A stretch of DNA of 64,000 bases from Micromonospora citrea (GCF_900090315.1 NZ_FMHZ01000002.1:2210501-2274500), one strand, 5' to 3'. Positions 16,511-26,139 are shown, counted from the stretch's first letter. Notes: generated by a model not told the origin, from the sequence alone. Program-made: numbers and translations.

Positions 16511-17697
16511 CGGTCGTCGTCACCTTCTTTCCGCTCCCGCAGGACCGGGGCGACCCCATTCGGGTGTTGATGATGCTGCGCACCCTGGCGCGGGTCCAGC
16601 CCTACACGCTGTTCGTGGTCCGCCGCCCGGAGACCACCCCCGAACAGGTGACTCAGCTACGTGCCCTGCTGCCCGGTGTCACCGTGCGGGACTTCAGTGC
16701 TTCGCCGTATCGGCTGAACCGGCTCGGGCCGCTCGGCCGCTACCAGGAATCCCTGCGCGACGGCCTGCCGCCGTGGGTACGCACCCGCTACAGCCAGGAC
16801 CTGCACGAGGCACTCCGCACCCGCACCGGGGCAGGACTGGCCATCGGCGAGGCGGCGGGGGCGTACGTCCGGGACACCTCCCTGCGGTGGCACTGGGACA
16901 AGGCGAACGTGCTGGCCACCAGCAGTCGCCAGGACATCGACGAGGCAGCCGGTGTGGCCCACCACCTCAGGGCGCACTACCTGGCCCGCATCTCCACCCG
17001 TTTCGAGGAGCAGGCCCTGGCGAACGCGACCACGGTCTCGGTCACGAGTGAGGAGGAGGCGACGCGACTGGCACGGACGTACGGTCGCACGCCCGACTTC
17101 ATCCTGCCCAGCTGCGTGCCGCAGCCGGACGGTTACGCGCCCCGCCCGCTCGACCGGCGGCTGGTCTGGCTCAGCAGCTTCTCGTACCAGTCGAACCTAC
17201 TCGGCCTGCGGCGATTCCTTGCCGAGGGTTGGCCGCAGTTGAGCCGCGCCGGGTTCACTCTCGAACTCGTCGGCTCGGGTCTCACCGACTCGGTTCGCGA
17301 CAGCTTGACCGGGCACGAAGGCCTGGAGGTCGTCGGCTGGGCCCCCGATCTCCGCCCTGTCCTCGCCCGGGCCCGGGCCGCCGTGGTGCCGCTCTGGAGC
17401 GGAGCCGGGGTGAAGCTGAAGACGCTCACCCTTCTCGCACACGCGGTTCCCGTGTTCAGCACGCCGGTGGGCCTTGAGGGCGTCCCTCCGACCGACGCGG
17501 TCCGCGCGGCCGACACTCCCGAAGGGCTCGCCGCCGCGCTCCTCGCGGCCGATTCCGCGCAGCTCGACCGGATGGCCACCGAGGCGCGGCGCCTGGTACG
17601 GGAACGGTTCTCGGAGGCGCACTTCGCGGACCAGCTGGTGGGCTCGCTCGGCCGGTACGGCATGCTGGGCGAGACCGTTCCGCACGAGGGTCCGTGA
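16501..17697 (+). CDS. Glycosyltransferase (GT-B, family 4-like)
   Basis: 398 residues; ATG 16501 lies inside the preceding gene (10-bp overlap). N-terminus LTVVVTFFPLPQDRGDPIRV with a GDxIR entry; C-terminal donor domain VWLSSFSYQSNLLGLRRFL, LELVGSGLTDSVRD, VVGWAPDLRPVLARARAAVV, then PLWSGAGVKLKTLTLLAHAV and FSTPVGLEGV. This resembles GTs of exopolysaccharide clusters that use a GxGxKxKxLE-type segment. The stop is shared with the next start (TGATG), so it is tightly coupled to the fusion gene downstream. Specificity unknown. Confidence 0.86.
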   Translation: MDLTVVVTFFPLPQDRGDPIRVLMMLRTLARVQPYTLFVVRRPETTPEQVTQLRALLPGVTVRDFSASPYRLNRLGPLGRYQESLRDGLPPWVRTRYSQDLHEALRTRTGAGLAIGEAAGAYVRDTSLRWHWDKANVLATSSRQDIDEAAGVAHHLRAHYLARISTRFEEQALANATTVSVTSEEEATRLARTYGRTPDFILPSCVPQPDGYAPRPLDRRLVWLSSFSYQSNLLGLRRFLAEGWPQLSRAGFTLELVGSGLTDSVRDSLTGHEGLEVVGWAPDLRPVLARARAAVVPLWSGAGVKLKTLTLLAHAVPVFSTPVGLEGVPPTDAVRAADTPEGLAAALLAADSAQLDRMATEARRLVRERFSEAHFADQLVGSLGRYGMLGETVPHEGP

Positions 17698-20357
17698 TGT
17701 CGACGCGGAAGCTCGTGTCCGCGTCGTTCGCGAACTTGCTGATCCCGATCAGCGGCCTGCTGGTCAGCCCGTTTCTCTCCCGTGAGCTGGGTCCCGAGGG
17801 CCGGGGCGTCTACGCGGCGTTGACTCTGCCGATCGTGGTGTGGGGCTGGATCGGCACGTTCGGCCTCCAGGACGCGCTCAGCTACCACGTCCGGCAGCGC
17901 CAACTGTCCAGCCGCGCCGCGGCGAAGGTGAGCCTCGTGGCGATGGCACCGCTCAGCGTGCTCGCCGTCGGCCTGCTGGCGGTGCTCGGGTTCGTCCTGT
18001 TCTCGGACGCCGACCAGTACCGCGAGTTCCTGGTCCTGGCGCTGCTGGCCCCCCTGCACGTGGTGGCGAACCTGTTCATCGGCGCGTTGACCGGCAACTC
18101 GGACATCAGCGGGTTGAACCTGGTGAAAGTCGTGCCGGCGATGGTCCGGACCGGGCTGGTGATCTTCGTCTGCCTGGCGTTCGACGTGAACGCGTACCAG
18201 GCCGGGCTCATCTTCGCCGGCTCGGTCCTGACCGGGGTGGTCCTCGGGCTGGTACGGCTCTGGGCGGCGCCCGACACGGGTCCGGTGGAGGCGGCGCCAC
18301 GGGTACCCACCGGCTCGCTCATCCGTTACGCCCTGCTCTGCCTGCCCGGCGTGCTGGCCGCGGTTTCCAGCGCCCGCCTGGGTCAGATCATCGGGCTGCC
18401 GTTGATCGGCGCCCGAGAGCTCGGCTACTACGCGGTCGCGGTCAGTGTCGCGGAGATTCCGATGGTCATGGCCACCGCCGCCAGGTCGATGCTGATGGGC
18501 CGTCAGGCCAGTGGCGACGTCCGGGCGGCGACCCAGGTCGCCCGGCTCGCGGTCCTGGCGTCCGGCGTGGCGTGCAGCGTGCTGGCGCTCATCGCCGGGT
18601 TCGCCGTGCCGCTGGTCTTCGGCACCGCGTTCACGCCGGCCGTGGCGCCGACGATCATCCTCTGCGCCGCCACCGTCCTGTACGCCTGCATGACCATCTA
18701 CTCGGCGGCGCTGCTGGCGCACAACCGGCCCGCCTGGTCGTCCACCGCACTGGTGACGGGTTCCCTGGCCGGCGTGGTGGCGCTGCTGGTGCTCGCCCGG
18801 TTCGGCGCTGTCGGGGCTGCGGTCGCGAGCTTCATCGGCTACGCCGTCACCATGATCATCACAGCGCTGGGAGTCGGACGGGTGCCGGAACTACGCTCGC
18901 TACGCATGCTGACGGTGCCGTACGACGACGACCTGCGTCTCATCCGCAACAGGGTCGCCACGATTACCGCCCGTCTGCGCCGAGCGGATGTGACAGGCTC
19001 CGGTCCGGGCACGGGGACGCCCGCTGAGCCACCCAGCACCTCCCTCGTGGGGCGTGCCGTGGCCGCGGGCCACCGGCTCGGCCCGGGCACCGTCGGGGCA
19101 GCCGCGCTGATCGTCGTGGCCTGGCTGCGGATCGTCTCCGCGCAGACGATGCAGCTCCTCACCGCCGGACGGCCGACGTTCAACTCCCGCGAGGTGGGCG
19201 GATCGCCTGTGGCCGACCTGATCGGCGACGGTCTCACGCTGCTGTACCTCCTCCTGGCCGCCGGCCTCGCCGCGCACGGACTCTGGCGCCACCGGCCGAC
19301 CGGGTACCGGTGGCTGGCCGTCGCCCTTGCCGCGCTGCTGGCGATCGAGTGCGCTGCTCTGCTGCACGGGCAGACGCCCGGCGCCGTCGCGGCGGCCTTT
19401 CCGCTGACGGCGATCGCGATCTGGGCGCAGCGACCTCGGACAGCGGTACTGGGCGTCATCGGCGCCCTGGCGGGGCTCACCGCTCTCGGTTCGATGATCT
19501 TCGCCGTCGTGCGGCCCGACCTGGCGCTCCTCACAGGAGCGGCGGCGGGAGACAAGACGGTCCTGCTCGGCGGCCTGCTCACGGGGCCATACCTGCACTC
19601 GAACGTGCTCGGTCTCGCACTGGCGCTCGGTGTCGCCTTCGTCTTCTACCTGCGCCATCCCGCGCTCCGCTGGACCTGCCTCGCCCTGATCCTCGTCGCC
19701 CTGTACTGGACCGGTTCGCGAACGAGCCAGCTCGCCGCGGCCGCGGTGGTCGGGTCGTACCTCGCGATCCGGCTGCTCCGGGGGCAGAGCTGGCCGGCCT
19801 CTGTTCTGTTCGCCGCCGGAGCGCTGCTGGTGGGTGTGGTGCCGCTGGTCACCAGCGACCCGGCGAGCTTCAGCGAGAGAGGCCAGATCTGGGGCGGCCT
19901 GCTCGAGCGGTGGAGCGAGAGCCCGTTGGTCGGTTGGGGTCCGGAGGTCTTCCAGGATCCGGCCGTCACCGCCCTGATCGGCGGCCAGTTCAACCACGGC
20001 CACAACGTCATGGTGCAGTTGCTCGTCGTCGGCGGCCTGGTGGCCCTCGTGCCGTTCGTGCTGCTGTGCGCCCTGGCCTGGAAGCGAGCCGCCGCGCTCA
20101 CCGCCGGTGGTCAGCCGGCCCCGCTGCTTTTCCTCGTCGCACTCGCGCAGGTGTCGTGGCTGGAGGCGTCTCACGTATCGACGACGCTGACCGGCTACGT
20201 GACCTGGCTGCCGATACTGGCGATCGCGCTGGCCACCCGGCCTACGGCACCGCTCCCCCCGGATGCGAGCGTGCCCACCGCACCGCGGTCGCCGGAGCAG
20301 CCGACGGTCGTCCGAGGACGCTTGTCGGTGCCGATGCCCACGACCGCCGAGCAGTAG
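17697..20357 (+). CDS. Apparent Wzx flippase - Wzy polymerase/ligase fusion protein
   Basis: 886 residues from ATG 17697 (the GTG at 17694 is an alternative). Residues about 5-400 form a polysaccharide flippase of the MOP superfamily: RKLVSASFANLLIPISGLLV, SPFLSRELGPEGRGVYAAL, then about 12 hydrophobic helices. A charged, Pro/Gly-rich linker (about 400-450) follows. Residues about 450-845 form a second multi-helix module with the O-antigen ligase/polymerase layout: helices, then a long external loop SERGQIWGGLLERWSESPLV and FNHGHNVMVQLLVVGGL. One protein would flip the lipid-linked unit and polymerise it outside. No frameshift or internal stop separates the halves. Confidence 0.85.
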   Translation: MSTRKLVSASFANLLIPISGLLVSPFLSRELGPEGRGVYAALTLPIVVWGWIGTFGLQDALSYHVRQRQLSSRAAAKVSLVAMAPLSVLAVGLLAVLGFVLFSDADQYREFLVLALLAPLHVVANLFIGALTGNSDISGLNLVKVVPAMVRTGLVIFVCLAFDVNAYQAGLIFAGSVLTGVVLGLVRLWAAPDTGPVEAAPRVPTGSLIRYALLCLPGVLAAVSSARLGQIIGLPLIGARELGYYAVAVSVAEIPMVMATAARSMLMGRQASGDVRAATQVARLAVLASGVACSVLALIAGFAVPLVFGTAFTPAVAPTIILCAATVLYACMTIYSAALLAHNRPAWSSTALVTGSLAGVVALLVLARFGAVGAAVASFIGYAVTMIITALGVGRVPELRSLRMLTVPYDDDLRLIRNRVATITARLRRADVTGSGPGTGTPAEPPSTSLVGRAVAAGHRLGPGTVGAAALIVVAWLRIVSAQTMQLLTAGRPTFNSREVGGSPVADLIGDGLTLLYLLLAAGLAAHGLWRHRPTGYRWLAVALAALLAIECAALLHGQTPGAVAAAFPLTAIAIWAQRPRTAVLGVIGALAGLTALGSMIFAVVRPDLALLTGAAAGDKTVLLGGLLTGPYLHSNVLGLALALGVAFVFYLRHPALRWTCLALILVALYWTGSRTSQLAAAAVVGSYLAIRLLRGQSWPASVLFAAGALLVGVVPLVTSDPASFSERGQIWGGLLERWSESPLVGWGPEVFQDPAVTALIGGQFNHGHNVMVQLLVVGGLVALVPFVLLCALAWKRAAALTAGGQPAPLLFLVALAQVSWLEASHVSTTLTGYVTWLPILAIALATRPTAPLPPDASVPTAPRSPEQPTVVRGRLSVPMPTTAEQ

Positions 20358-20463
20358 GCGGTCCTGCCCTGGCGCCTCTGTGAACGGTGCTGCTCTCGTG
20401 CCACCCGAAACAGGCTGGCCGGGCGGGCCGCGAGCGGGTGTCGCTGTGCTCAGAAGGGCCGGA

Positions 20464-20490
20464 CCGGCCGGGCGGAGCAAGCCCGGCCGG
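20464..20490. terminator. Bidirectional hairpin terminator
   Basis: Perfect 10-bp arms CCGGCCGGGC (20464-20473) and GCCCGGCCGG (20481-20490) with a 7-nt loop, placed between the convergent exopolysaccharide operon and the 20518-21873 gene. No T-tract, as usual in this genome. Confidence 0.75.
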
Positions 20491-20517
20491 GAAGTGGCAG
20501 AGACGCCGGCTGGCGCG

Positions 20518-21873
20518 TCAGAAGAGGGCGACGTCGCGGAGGTAGTTGGCGACCCGGCGCAACCGGTTGGCGCCGTCGACCGGCGCCGTCATCCGGAACA
20601 CGAGTTGACTGTCGACGCGGCCGCTGTCGCCTCCTCGCCAGTAGGCGACGATCACCAGGCCGTACCGCTGTTCACCGTCGATCTGCAGCTGGCTGGACTC
20701 GGCGAAGGCGACGTTGTCTCCACCACGCGTCCACTGCAGGTTCCAGGCTTCCTCTGCCTGGCGCATGGCGGTCTGCCGCTTCGCGTCGCAGGGCTGCAGG
20801 CAGTCCCGCACGATCAGCTCGCCGCCGATCGCGTCGGCCCCGGTCGCGGGCGTGCCGCAGTTGTACTTGACGAACTCCTCGCCCCGGCCGGCGAGCGTGC
20901 ACTCCCAGTCCACTGGGACCTTGACCGGGAAGGGGAGACCCTCCAGGCCGGTCACCGTGCGAACGTTGTCGCGGGTACCGAACTTCGGCCACTGGCTCGG
21001 CCACGCTCCGGACTTCGGCGGCTCGATACCGGGCGACTGCGGCGGCGAGGTTGGCAACGCCGGCGGTCCGGCCGTGCTGCTGCCACTGCTGCTCGGCGAC
21101 GCCGCCACCTGCGGCGGCGCCTCGTCATCCGCCCCCACCCAGAAATACACGCCACCGGCGCCGGCGAGCAGCACCAGGACCAACGCAGCGATCCCGACCA
21201 GGAGCCCGGTCCGCCGACGGGGCTTCGAGGGTGTGATGCGACGGTCCTGCGGGGCGAACGGGTCGGCCGGGGCCGGGACGGTGGACGGGTTGGGCCGCAC
21301 GAACGGCATCTGGGCCGTGGCACCGTCCGCCGGCACCAGGTCATCCGGAGACGCGGCGGGCGAGGCCGGAGCGGCCGACACCGGCGTTGGGGACGCCGAC
21401 ACCGGCTGGCCGGAGACCGGGGTCGCCTGCACCGCCCAGGGCGCGTGGGGCATCCCCGACACGGGCTGCGGAACTCCTGAGACCGGCTGCGGAACACCGG
21501 AGACGGGATGCGGCACCCCACTGACCTGCTGGGGCATCCCCGAGACCGGACGGTCGGCCGTCGGATCCGGGGTGTACTCCACACCGAGCGCGCGGAACAG
21601 CTTCTCCGCCCCCGGCCCGACCTCCGCCGAGTACGCGACCCAGGGCGCGGCGGCCGAGAAGTCGGCGTACGCGTAAGGCAGGGGATCCGCCGCCTGCGCC
21701 AGGGAGTTCGTCATCCCGGCGAACGCCTCCCGCCAGCCTGGGGCGGCGGCGACGGCGGCGTCCAGGACGGCAACGGTGACCAGGCGACCCTGCTCGTCGA
21801 TGGCCGCCCATGCCTTGCCGACCGGCGAACTGCCCAGCACGTGGGTGAACCTGTAGGGACCTCCCGGCTGCAT
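20518..21873 (-). CDS. Single-pass membrane protein with degenerate kinase-like N-terminus and VSG-P repeats
   Basis: 451 residues from ATG 21873. Residues 7-100 resemble the N-lobe of an actinobacterial Ser/Thr kinase: YRFTHVLGSSPVGKAW as a glycine-loop-like strand pair and RLVTVAVLD where an active kinase has VAVKVL, but the ATP-binding lysine and the whole catalytic lobe are missing. Residues about 109-157 are PVSGxPQP-type repeats; 172-215 are Pro/Ala-rich; a membrane helix spans about 222-246; the remaining 200 residues lie outside the cell and include Cys pairs (DCLQPCDAK). I do not recognise the outer domain. A regulatory or scaffold role at the envelope is inference. Confidence 0.72.
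   Translation of the reverse strand: MQPGGPYRFTHVLGSSPVGKAWAAIDEQGRLVTVAVLDAAVAAAPGWREAFAGMTNSLAQAADPLPYAYADFSAAAPWVAYSAEVGPGAEKLFRALGVEYTPDPTADRPVSGMPQQVSGVPHPVSGVPQPVSGVPQPVSGMPHAPWAVQATPVSGQPVSASPTPVSAAPASPAASPDDLVPADGATAQMPFVRPNPSTVPAPADPFAPQDRRITPSKPRRRTGLLVGIAALVLVLLAGAGGVYFWVGADDEAPPQVAASPSSSGSSTAGPPALPTSPPQSPGIEPPKSGAWPSQWPKFGTRDNVRTVTGLEGLPFPVKVPVDWECTLAGRGEEFVKYNCGTPATGADAIGGELIVRDCLQPCDAKRQTAMRQAEEAWNLQWTRGGDNVAFAESSQLQIDGEQRYGLVIVAYWRGGDSGRVDSQLVFRMTAPVDGANRLRRVANYLRDVALF
21450..21545. repeat. 24-bp-period coding repeat (PVSGxPQ units)
   Basis: Imperfect tandem units of CGGAACACCGGAGACGG type with about 24-bp spacing encode the PVSGVPQP/PVSGMP repeats of the 20518-21873 protein. 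The reading frame is kept throughout. Confidence 0.7.
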
Positions 21874-22031
21874 GCCAACTCCTCTGTTCAACCGCCGTGC
21901 GGATCCTACAGAGGTGGTGCCAGCGCCTTCGCCTGCCCGTCGTGCGCCTGACACTTGCCGGGATTCCGGAGACGTCTGACGTGCCTCCGGGAGTCACCGG
22001 CCGACCGCGCAACGTGGCTCGGTGAGGAGGC

Positions 22032-22061
22032 TTGCTCGGTGAAAGTTTTCATGCATAGAGT
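22032..22061 (+). promoter_or_regulatory. Leaderless hut-region promoter with RpiR-like palindrome
   Basis: TTGCTC (22032-22037), 18-bp spacer, TAGAGT (22056-22061), then 6 nt to the GTG start at 22068, the spacing expected for a leaderless transcript. The spacer holds TGAAA-GT-TTTCA (22040-22051), a palindrome of the kind bound by RpiR-family regulators, so autoregulation by the first gene is likely. Confidence 0.55.
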
Positions 22062-22067
22062 CAGCGT

Positions 22068-22919
22068 GTGAATGACGGAGCTGTCGCGGCGCCCACCGAC
22101 CAGGTGTCGGGCCTGTTCCAGGGGGTCCGGCTCACCCCCACCCAGCGCCGCATCGCGCACTGCCTGGTGCAGCACGCGCCGACCGTGGCGTACCTGTCGG
22201 CCGCCGAGGTGGCCGAGCTGGCGGGCGTCAGTCAGCCGTCGGTCACCCGGTTCGCGGTGGCGCTCGGCCACGACGGCTACCCCGCGCTGCGCCGCCGGCT
22301 CCGCGAGCTGACCGCCGGCGCGCCGGACGGTCCCGCCGACGCCGGCAACGAACTCCAGCAGGCGGTACGCGCCGAGATCGGCAACCTCGACCGGCTCGCC
22401 GGGCAGCTCGCCGACCGGGAGCGCATCGCCGAGACGGGGCGGCTGCTGGCCGCCAGCCGTCCCCTGCCGGTGCTCGGCCTGCGGGCCGCCGCGCCGCTGG
22501 CCGCGTACTTCGCCTACTTCGCCGCCAAGGTGCACCCCGACGTGCGGGTCCTCGACGACGGCGGCAGCCTGCTCACCGACCGCCTCGAACAGGCCGCCGA
22601 GGCCGGAGCCGGCGCCCTGCTCGCCTTCGTGCTGCCCCGCTACCCCCGGGAGACCCTCGACGCGCTGCGCGAGGCGCGGGCCGCCGGACTGCGGGTGGTG
22701 GCCATCACCGACTCGCCGGTCAGCCCGGCCACCGAGCACGCCGACGTGGTGCTGCCCGCCGCGGTGGGCGCGCAGCTCGTCTTCGACCTGCACACCGCCC
22801 CGATGACCCTGGCCATGGTGCTGCTCCAGGCCATCTGTGACGCCGACCCCGCCGACACCCAACGCCGGCTGGAGGCCTTCGAGGCGTCCGCCGCCCGCCG
22901 CCAGTTGTTCCTCGGCTGA
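22068..22919 (+). CDS. MurR/RpiR family transcriptional regulator (putative hut regulator)
   Basis: 283 residues from GTG 22068. N-terminal RpiR helix-turn-helix (about 20-90): [20 protein letters not shown] and [21 protein letters not shown]-terminal SIS sugar/phosphometabolite-binding fold (about 125-255) with [37 protein letters not shown] and [19 protein letters not shown]. It is the first gene of the histidine utilisation cluster, 13 bp before hutU, so it probably controls the operon in response to a pathway metabolite. The ligand is not identifiable; most RpiR regulators sense sugar phosphates, which makes a hut role noteworthy. Confidence 0.85.
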   Translation: MNDGAVAAPTDQVSGLFQGVRLTPTQRRIAHCLVQHAPTVAYLSAAEVAELAGVSQPSVTRFAVALGHDGYPALRRRLRELTAGAPDGPADAGNELQQAVRAEIGNLDRLAGQLADRERIAETGRLLAASRPLPVLGLRAAAPLAAYFAYFAAKVHPDVRVLDDGGSLLTDRLEQAAEAGAGALLAFVLPRYPRETLDALREARAAGLRVVAITDSPVSPATEHADVVLPAAVGAQLVFDLHTAPMTLAMVLLQAICDADPADTQRRLEAFEASAARRQLFLG

Positions 22920-22932
22920 GAGGAGACCCGAG

Positions 22933-24621
22933 ATGTCCCAGCCCGTCCGCGCCGCACGCGGCACCGAACGCACCGCCCGAGGCTGGCCCCAGGAGGCCGC
23001 GCTGCGGATGCTGATGAACAACCTCGACCCGGAGGTGGCCGAGCGCCCCGAGGACCTGGTGGTCTACGGCGGCACCGGGAAGGCCGCGCGGGACTGGCCG
23101 TCGTACCACGCGCTGGTGCGCACCCTGACCGACCTGCGCGACGACGAGACCATGCTGGTGCAGTCCGGCCGGCCGGTTGGCGTCATGCGTACGCACGAGT
23201 GGGCGCCCCGGGTGCTGCTGGCCAACTCCAACCTGGTCGGCGACTGGGCGACCTGGCCGGAGTTCCGCCGCCTGGAGCAGCTCGGCCTCACCATGTACGG
23301 GCAGATGACCGCCGGTTCCTGGATCTACATCGGCACCCAGGGCATCCTCCAGGGCACCTACGAGACGTTCGCCGCCGTCGCCGCCAAGATCGCCGGCGCC
23401 CGTGGCGACGGGCAGGAGCTCAGCGGTGGCACGCTCGCCGGCACGCTGACGTTGACCGCCGGCTGCGGCGGCATGGGCGGGGCGCAGCCCCTCGCGGTCA
23501 CCATGAACGGCGGCGCCTGCCTGATCGTCGACGTGGACCGCAGCCGGCTGGACCGCCGCGTGCACGACCGCTACCTCGACGAGGTGGCCGACTCCCTCGA
23601 CGACGCCGTCGAGCGGGTCCTCGCCGCGAAGCGGGACCGCCGCGCGCTGAGCGTCGGCGTGGTCGGCAACGCGGCCACGGTCTTCCCGGAGCTGCTGCGC
23701 CGGGGCGTCGACGTCGACGTCGTGACCGATCAGACCAGCGCGCACGACCCGCTGTCGTACCTGCCGGAGGGGGTGGAGCTGGCCGACGCCCGCGACTACG
23801 CGGCGGCGAAGCCGGCCGAGTTCACCGACCGGGCGCGGGCGTCGATGGCGCGGCACGTCGAGGCGATGGTCGGGTTCCTCGACGCCGGGGCGGAGGTCTT
23901 CGACTACGGCAACTCGATCCGGGGCGAGGCCAGGCTCGGCGGGTACGAGCGGGCCTTCGACTTCCCCGGCTTCGTGCCAGCGTACATCCGGCCGTTGTTC
24001 TGCGAGGGCAAGGGCCCGTTCCGGTGGGCGGCGCTCTCCGGCGACCCGGCCGACATCGCCGCCACCGACCGGGCGATCCTGGACCTGTTCCCCGAGAACG
24101 AGTCCCTGGCCCGGTGGATCCGGATGGCCGGCGAGCGGGTCGCCTTCCAGGGCCTGCCGGCGCGGATCTGCTGGCTCGGCTACGGCGAGCGCGACAGGGC
24201 GGGGGTGCGGTTCAACGAGATGGTGGCCTCCGGCGAGCTCTCCGCGCCCGTGGTGATCGGCCGGGACCACCTCGACTGCGGCAGCGTGGCGAGCCCCTAC
24301 CGGGAGACCGAGGCGATGGCCGACGGCTCCGACGCGATCGCCGACTGGCCGCTGCTCAACGCGCTCGTCAACACCGCCAGCGGGGCGTCCTGGGTGTCGA
24401 TCCACCACGGCGGCGGGGTGGGCATCGGCCGGTCGATCCACGCCGGTCAGGTCTGCGTGGCCGACGGCACCACCCTGGCCGGGCAGAAGATCGAGCGGGT
24501 GCTCACCAACGACCCGGCGATGGGCGTAATCCGGCACGTGGACGCCGGCTACGACGCCGCCCGCGAGGTCGCGGAGGCCACCGGCGTACGGGTGCCGATG
24601 GCGGAGGGCGGCAACCCGTGA
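22933..24621 (+). CDS. hutU: Urocanate hydratase
   Basis: 562 residues, normal for urocanase, starting at ATG 22933 after a GAGGAGA ribosome site. Second step of histidine degradation: adds water to urocanate giving 4-imidazolone-5-propanoate, with tightly bound NAD+. Family marks: [48 protein letters not shown], the glycine/cysteine region [20 protein letters not shown], and [10 protein letters not shown]. The stop overlaps the next start (GTGA), so the downstream hydrolase is co-translated. Confidence 0.97.
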   Translation: MSQPVRAARGTERTARGWPQEAALRMLMNNLDPEVAERPEDLVVYGGTGKAARDWPSYHALVRTLTDLRDDETMLVQSGRPVGVMRTHEWAPRVLLANSNLVGDWATWPEFRRLEQLGLTMYGQMTAGSWIYIGTQGILQGTYETFAAVAAKIAGARGDGQELSGGTLAGTLTLTAGCGGMGGAQPLAVTMNGGACLIVDVDRSRLDRRVHDRYLDEVADSLDDAVERVLAAKRDRRALSVGVVGNAATVFPELLRRGVDVDVVTDQTSAHDPLSYLPEGVELADARDYAAAKPAEFTDRARASMARHVEAMVGFLDAGAEVFDYGNSIRGEARLGGYERAFDFPGFVPAYIRPLFCEGKGPFRWAALSGDPADIAATDRAILDLFPENESLARWIRMAGERVAFQGLPARICWLGYGERDRAGVRFNEMVASGELSAPVVIGRDHLDCGSVASPYRETEAMADGSDAIADWPLLNALVNTASGASWVSIHHGGGVGIGRSIHAGQVCVADGTTLAGQKIERVLTNDPAMGVIRHVDAGYDAAREVAEATGVRVPMAEGGNP

Positions 24622-25817
24622 GCGGCCTCGCCGCCCGGTTCCGGGCGCTGTGGGACGAGCTCGCTCCGGTCGGGCGGGACGAGCGCAGCGGCGGCTACCT
24701 GCGGTACGCGCTGACCGGGCCGGAGCTGCGGCTGCGGGAGTGGTTCCGCGGGCAGGCCGACCGCCGGGCCATGCCGGTCACCGAGGACGGCAACGGCAAC
24801 CTCTTCGCCTGGTGGGGTGAGCCGGAGGCGGGCGGCGCGGTGCTGACCGGCAGCCACTTCGACTCCGTGCCGCACGGCGGGGCCTACGACGGGCCGCTCG
24901 GCATCGTCAGCGCGTTCCTCGCGGTCGACGAGCTGCGCGCGGCCGGCGTCGCGCCGGCCCGGCCCGTGGCGGTCGGCGCGTTCGTCGAGGAGGAGGGGGC
25001 CCGGTTCGGCGTACCCTGCCTCGGGTCCCGGCTGCTGGCCGGGGAGATCGCGGTGGACCGCGCGGCCGGGCTGCGCGACGCCGACGGGGTGAGCTTCGCC
25101 GAGGCGCTGGGCGCCCGGCCGGCGGGCGCCCGGCCGGAGCTGGTCGGCCGCTTCGTCGCCTTCGTCGAGCTGCACGTGGAGCAGGGCCGCGCGCTGGTCG
25201 AGGCCGACGCGCCCGTCGCGGTCGCCAGCGCGATCTGGCCGCACGGCCGCTGGCGCTTCGAGTTCACCGGCGAGGGCAACCACGCCGGCACGACCCGGAT
25301 GTCCGACCGCCGCGACCCCATGCTGACGTACGCCTTCACCGTGCTGGCGGCGAACAAGGAGGCCCGGCTGCGCGGCGCCCACGCCACCGTCGGCCGGGTG
25401 GCGGTGGAGCCGAACGCCACCAACGCGATCCCGTCGAGGGTGACCGGGTGGCTGGACGCCCGGGCCGCCGAGCCGGAGACGCTGACGGGGCTTGTCGACG
25501 CGGTCCGCGCGAAGGCCGCCGAGCGGGCCCGCCGCGACGGTACGGAGGTGGCGCTGACCGAGGAGTCGGCCACCCCGCTGGTCGCCTTCGACGGTGGCCT
25601 GGCCGGCCGGCTCGCGGCCCTGCTCGACGCGCCGGTGCTGCCGACCGGGGCCGGGCACGACGCCGGGGTGCTCGCCGCGCACGTGCCCACGGCGATGCTC
25701 TTCGTGCGCAACCCGACCGGGGTGTCGCACTCCCCGGCCGAGTCGGCCAGCGACGACGACTGCGCCGCCGGGGTCACCGCCCTGGCCCGGGTCCTGAAGG
25801 AGCTGACATGCCGCTGA
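24618..25817 (+). CDS. M20-family amidohydrolase, candidate N-formylglutamate deformylase
   Basis: 399 residues from GTG 24618. Allantoate amidohydrolase / N-carbamoyl-L-amino-acid hydrolase fold with the two-metal ligands visible: [34 protein letters not shown] and GVSHSPAES. Sequence alone would give the name allantoate amidohydrolase, but there is no purine or hydantoin gene nearby. It is translationally coupled to hutU and followed by hutF, whose product N-formylglutamate needs a deformylase, and no hutG is present. I therefore infer that it releases formate from N-formylglutamate. Fold is certain; substrate is inferred from context. Confidence 0.82.
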   Translation: MSGLAARFRALWDELAPVGRDERSGGYLRYALTGPELRLREWFRGQADRRAMPVTEDGNGNLFAWWGEPEAGGAVLTGSHFDSVPHGGAYDGPLGIVSAFLAVDELRAAGVAPARPVAVGAFVEEEGARFGVPCLGSRLLAGEIAVDRAAGLRDADGVSFAEALGARPAGARPELVGRFVAFVELHVEQGRALVEADAPVAVASAIWPHGRWRFEFTGEGNHAGTTRMSDRRDPMLTYAFTVLAANKEARLRGAHATVGRVAVEPNATNAIPSRVTGWLDARAAEPETLTGLVDAVRAKAAERARRDGTEVALTEESATPLVAFDGGLAGRLAALLDAPVLPTGAGHDAGVLAAHVPTAMLFVRNPTGVSHSPAESASDDDCAAGVTALARVLKELTCR

Positions 25818-25872
25818 CCGCGGTCGGGCGACGTGCTCCTTCCCGTCGGCGGGGCCGGGGTAGCTGTTGCGG

Positions 25873-26129
25873 CCCTTTCGAGCTGATGTCGCAGACGATT
25901 CAGCCCGGCGGCGGCCGACCGACGCCGCACGCCCACCAGCCCGGCGGCGATCCGCCGGCACCACAGCCGATCCGGCCCCACCGTGATCGACTGACGTCGC
26001 AGACGATTCAGCCCGGCGGCGGCCGACCGACGCCGCACGCCCACCAGCCCGGCGGCGATCCGCCGGCACCACAGCCGATCCGGCCCCACCGTGATCGACT
26101 GATGTCGCAGACGATTCAGCTCGAAAGGG
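25873..26129. repeat. 108-bp minisatellite nested in a 14-bp-arm palindrome
   Basis: Outer arms CCCTTTCGAGCTGA (25873-25886) and TCAGCTCGAAAGGG (26116-26129) are perfect reverse complements. Between them a 108-bp unit starting CTGATGTCGCAGACGATTCA repeats at 25883-25990 and 25991-26098, with one visible substitution in the first 20 bases, and a partial third copy runs 26099-26120. The AAAGGGGG of the right arm also serves as the hutF ribosome site. This fills the 322-bp gap between the M20 hydrolase and hutF. Confidence 0.92.
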
Positions 26130-26139
26130 GGCGGACGAC

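Noticed and set aside
24618..25817. Allantoate amidohydrolase for purine catabolism
   Set aside because: Only the fold supports this name; no ureide or purine genes are nearby and the gene is coupled to hutU.
25873..26129. CRISPR-like array
   Set aside because: Repeats are directly adjacent without unique spacers, and no cas gene is nearby.
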